Assembly (NCBI RefSeq): GCF_030867145.1
Contig: NC_134421.1
Coordinates: forward strand, 30,883,979 to 30,947,978
Reading direction: 5' to 3'
DNA from: Opisthocomus hoazin
Lineage: Eukaryota > Chordata > Aves > Opisthocomiformes > Opisthocomidae
Length of the DNA: 64,000 bases
A model generated the notes under the pieces. The model did not search any database. It was not told the origin of the DNA and saw nothing but the letters and a program-made list of their open reading frames with translations. The translations under genes were made by a program, and so were the position numbers. Below, in pieces: positions 61,840-64,000 of this stretch (its first letter is position 1; every line of letters begins with the position of its first letter).

Positions 61840-62565
61840 AGGGATCTCTGCATGCAGTACGGCAAAATGTTTTAAAATGCAGTGCTTTTAATAAGCCGTC
61901 CCTTTCCCTGGATGTAGCCATGTATTTGTTCCTCTGTCTCCCTGAGCCGCTGCACATGGCTCGCGCTCCGAGCAGCTCAGAAGAAGCGGTAACCAGAGCA
62001 TCTGGTGCAGGACAGGCAGCAGTGACCTCCCAAAGGTGCGAAAGAGGAGCTGTGTGTCCCCCGGCTGAGCCAGCCTCCAAAGGCCAGCTGCCTCCCGCAC
62101 CCTGGCAGCACTGGGTGCGGCCTGAGGTCCCGTGTGAGGGCTGAGGTGGTCCAGGTGTCCACCCTGAGGGCTGGTGTCACAGCACAGCAATCCGCCTGCA
62201 GCGTGAGCCTCACTGGAGCATGCCACCACCCGCAGAAATGCCGTAAGGAGCAACGTCAGTGCCACGCTGCTGCTTGGTCTGAACCTTCACGCCCGCCATC
62301 TGAAGATGCCAGTGTTTGCTGGCAGCCGAGTAAAGGATAATGTTACTTTTGGAGAGCCAGCTGGCAGGAAACTGGTCTCGAGGACACTCCACAGCATCTG
62401 TGTGGCCGTGCAACTGCGTTTCCTCACCCTGCGTGACTGTCCAGAGCTCCAGTGCGGCGTGTATATGGTGTAATGGTGTCCAGTTCAATTATATGACCTT
62501 GTCCATAGCCAACAACTAGGGTCTTGCCATACAGCCTGGCAACGGCTCTGTCTCTTCTTTTCCTG
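61840..62565 (-). pseudogene. Candidate decayed WD40-repeat gene fragment
   Basis: On the minus strand, short frames read like WD40 blades in the right order: RLYGKTLVVGYGQGHIIELD (about 62555-62480), GEETQLHGHTDAVEC with SNIILYSAASK (about 62440-62310), then GGHTAPLSHLWEVTAAC and PDALVTASSE (about 62065-61970). GH dipeptides and ALVTASS-type strands are typical of propellers. The pieces lie in different frames without convincing splice sites, so a dead copy is likelier than a gene. No parent gene is identified. Confidence 0.35.
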
Positions 62566-62634
62566 TAGCCATATCTTTTGATTTATTAGTTCTTTAATCC
62601 AAGTCCAGGTCTAATTTTTGAGGGACCAACACAT

Positions 62635-62882
62635 CACAGAATAATAGAATCATAAAGGTTGGAAAAGACCTCTAAGATCATCAAGTCCAGCAGTCAACCC
62701 AACACCACCATGCCTGCTAAACCATGTCCCGAAGTGCCACATCCATGCGTTTTTTGAACGCCTCCAGGGATGGGGACTCCACCACTTCCCTGGGCAGCCT
62801 GTTCCAATGCCTGACCACTCTTTCAGTAAAGAAATTTTTCCTGATATCCAATCTAAACCTCCCCTGACACAACTTGAGGCCA
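62635..62882 (-). mobile_element. CR1 LINE 3' fragment, reverse orientation
   Basis: Begins on + with CAGAATAATAGAATCATAAA, the reversed CR1 end, followed by the reversed C-terminal coding block ([16 protein letters not shown]) up to CACAACTTGAGGCCAT. Same subfamily as the + copy at 7442-7672. Confidence 0.92.
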
Positions 62883-64000
62883 TAACATGCTGAAATGTTA
62901 CGTAGTGTGTCATTTGGTTTGCTGTGAGAGAGCCTTAGGTGTGCAGCGGGCTATCCATGAAGCACTGGATGGTTATATTAGAATAAAACATATAGAGAGG
63001 GAGACCATTTAGTGGGTTATGCATGTCTCGTGATTCAAGATGTGCTTCTGTTAATCATCAGTACAGATAAAAATGTCTTGCGATTCACCTTTGACGGCTA
63101 AAATTTAACAATCCTTGTGAAGTAGTCTACATTTTGGAAGACTTATTACTGCCATTAAAATAATGAGTCCAACGCCTACATATTTCTCATTTATCTATGG
63201 AATTTTGCTTCTTTCTCCTTAGATATTGGAGATCACTTTTTTTAAAAAAAGACTAGAAACTTTGTGTTGAGTCCAATCCAAACCTCTAGGTCAAAATAAG
63301 ATACTTATCTGGGATCTTAATCCACAGTTTTTCAATTTCAGTGCATCAGCCCTAATGGACATAGGAGAAGGAATCAATTTTGCTCAGATTTGCTCAGTTC
63401 CACGAGGCCAAAAGCAACCTTTTTGTTTGTTTGTTTCGGGTATGAGAGATGGTTTGGGTTGCTTAGGAGACTGCTGTATAATACCTAATTCACAGGATGC
63501 CATTTTTATGGCAATTCTTGTACTCTGAGTGTGTAGGGTATTAGATGTTTATTCACAGACTCAGCTATATTAGTTATATCAGGTGGTTACGATGCTCTGA
63601 CTTTGAACTTTTAGGTTCTGCAGATACCTTGACAGAGCATCCTAGCAGCAAGGAAAAGGACAGAGAGGTATGACTGTATTAAAAAGCTGACTAATTATCC
63701 TGAAGCTTATATGGGAAAGTCAGAGAAAACTCAATCATGTGCCATTAGCAACTGAAAACCCAATTTTCTGTTAAAAAAAGGTTGATGCATATTGTTGCTC
63801 GTAAAACAAGGCATAGATTTTGGCTAAATTTCAGCTGCTGCTGCAAAGGAGGTTGGCTGGAGAACCACAACCACACCAGTGTGTGGGTGACATTAAATGT
63901 CAGAGCACTGATGGAACTGGAAAGGAGGGGAAGGGCTTTTTTGGCTTTGCTGTGCCCAGCAGGGACAGACTGGTCTCATGCCCTGGGTTGTGCATAGCTG
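62883..64000. other. Intergenic, no gene recognised
   Basis: AT-rich sequence with a short (TTTG)n tract near 63419-63437 and one exon-like segment at 63615-63667. Nothing else recognised. Confidence 0.6.

Noticed and set aside
1..64000. tRNA, rRNA, CRISPR or prokaryotic operon features
   Set aside because: None seen; all structure fits a vertebrate nuclear locus.

Overview
This is a bird nuclear genome window. It has vertebrate split genes with GT-AG introns, several chicken-repeat-1 (CR1) LINE copies ending in avian-type 3' ends, and an avian-style solo LTR. Gene order OSBPL8 then BBS10 on one strand matches the amniote OSBPL8-BBS10 synteny block. The species cannot be fixed from the sequence alone. 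The subfamily mix of CR1s and the LTR suggest Neoaves rather than chicken, but that is a weak inference.

Layout. 1-10002 is 5' flank or upstream intron of OSBPL8, with a long CR1 at about 6685-7672. From 10003 to 45940 I assembled 21 coding exons of OSBPL8 (ORP8, an ER-anchored PS/PI4P exchange protein) on the + strand. They join in one continuous frame of 866 codons including the stop. The first is an alternative start exon with an ORP5-like N-terminus. The introns hold five more CR1 pieces (one of them carrying a nested solo LTR), two GC-rich patches and many homopolymer runs. 45941 to about 49710 is the OSBPL8 3'UTR and the short intergenic gap. At 49711 an 18-base G run is followed by the BBS10 CpG-island promoter. 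BBS10, a chaperonin-like BBSome assembly factor, has two coding exons (50037-50221 and 50293-52234; 708 residues). From 52250 to 64000 I find no intact gene. That stretch contains two CR1 fragments, a candidate decayed WD40-encoding segment on the - strand near 61.8-62.6 kb, and one exon-like blip near 63.6 kb.

The two genes work in different processes: lipid exchange at ER-plasma membrane contacts (ORP8) and ciliary BBSome assembly (BBS10). Their adjacency is syntenic, not functional. I found no bacterial features, CRISPR arrays, tRNAs or rRNAs. The most interesting points are the ORP5-like start exon in OSBPL8, a pair of ~94% identical inverted CR1s bracketing five OSBPL8 exons, a solo LTR inserted in a CR1 with a clean 5-bp duplication, a bird-specific-looking tandem duplication in BBS10, and the WD40-like relic.
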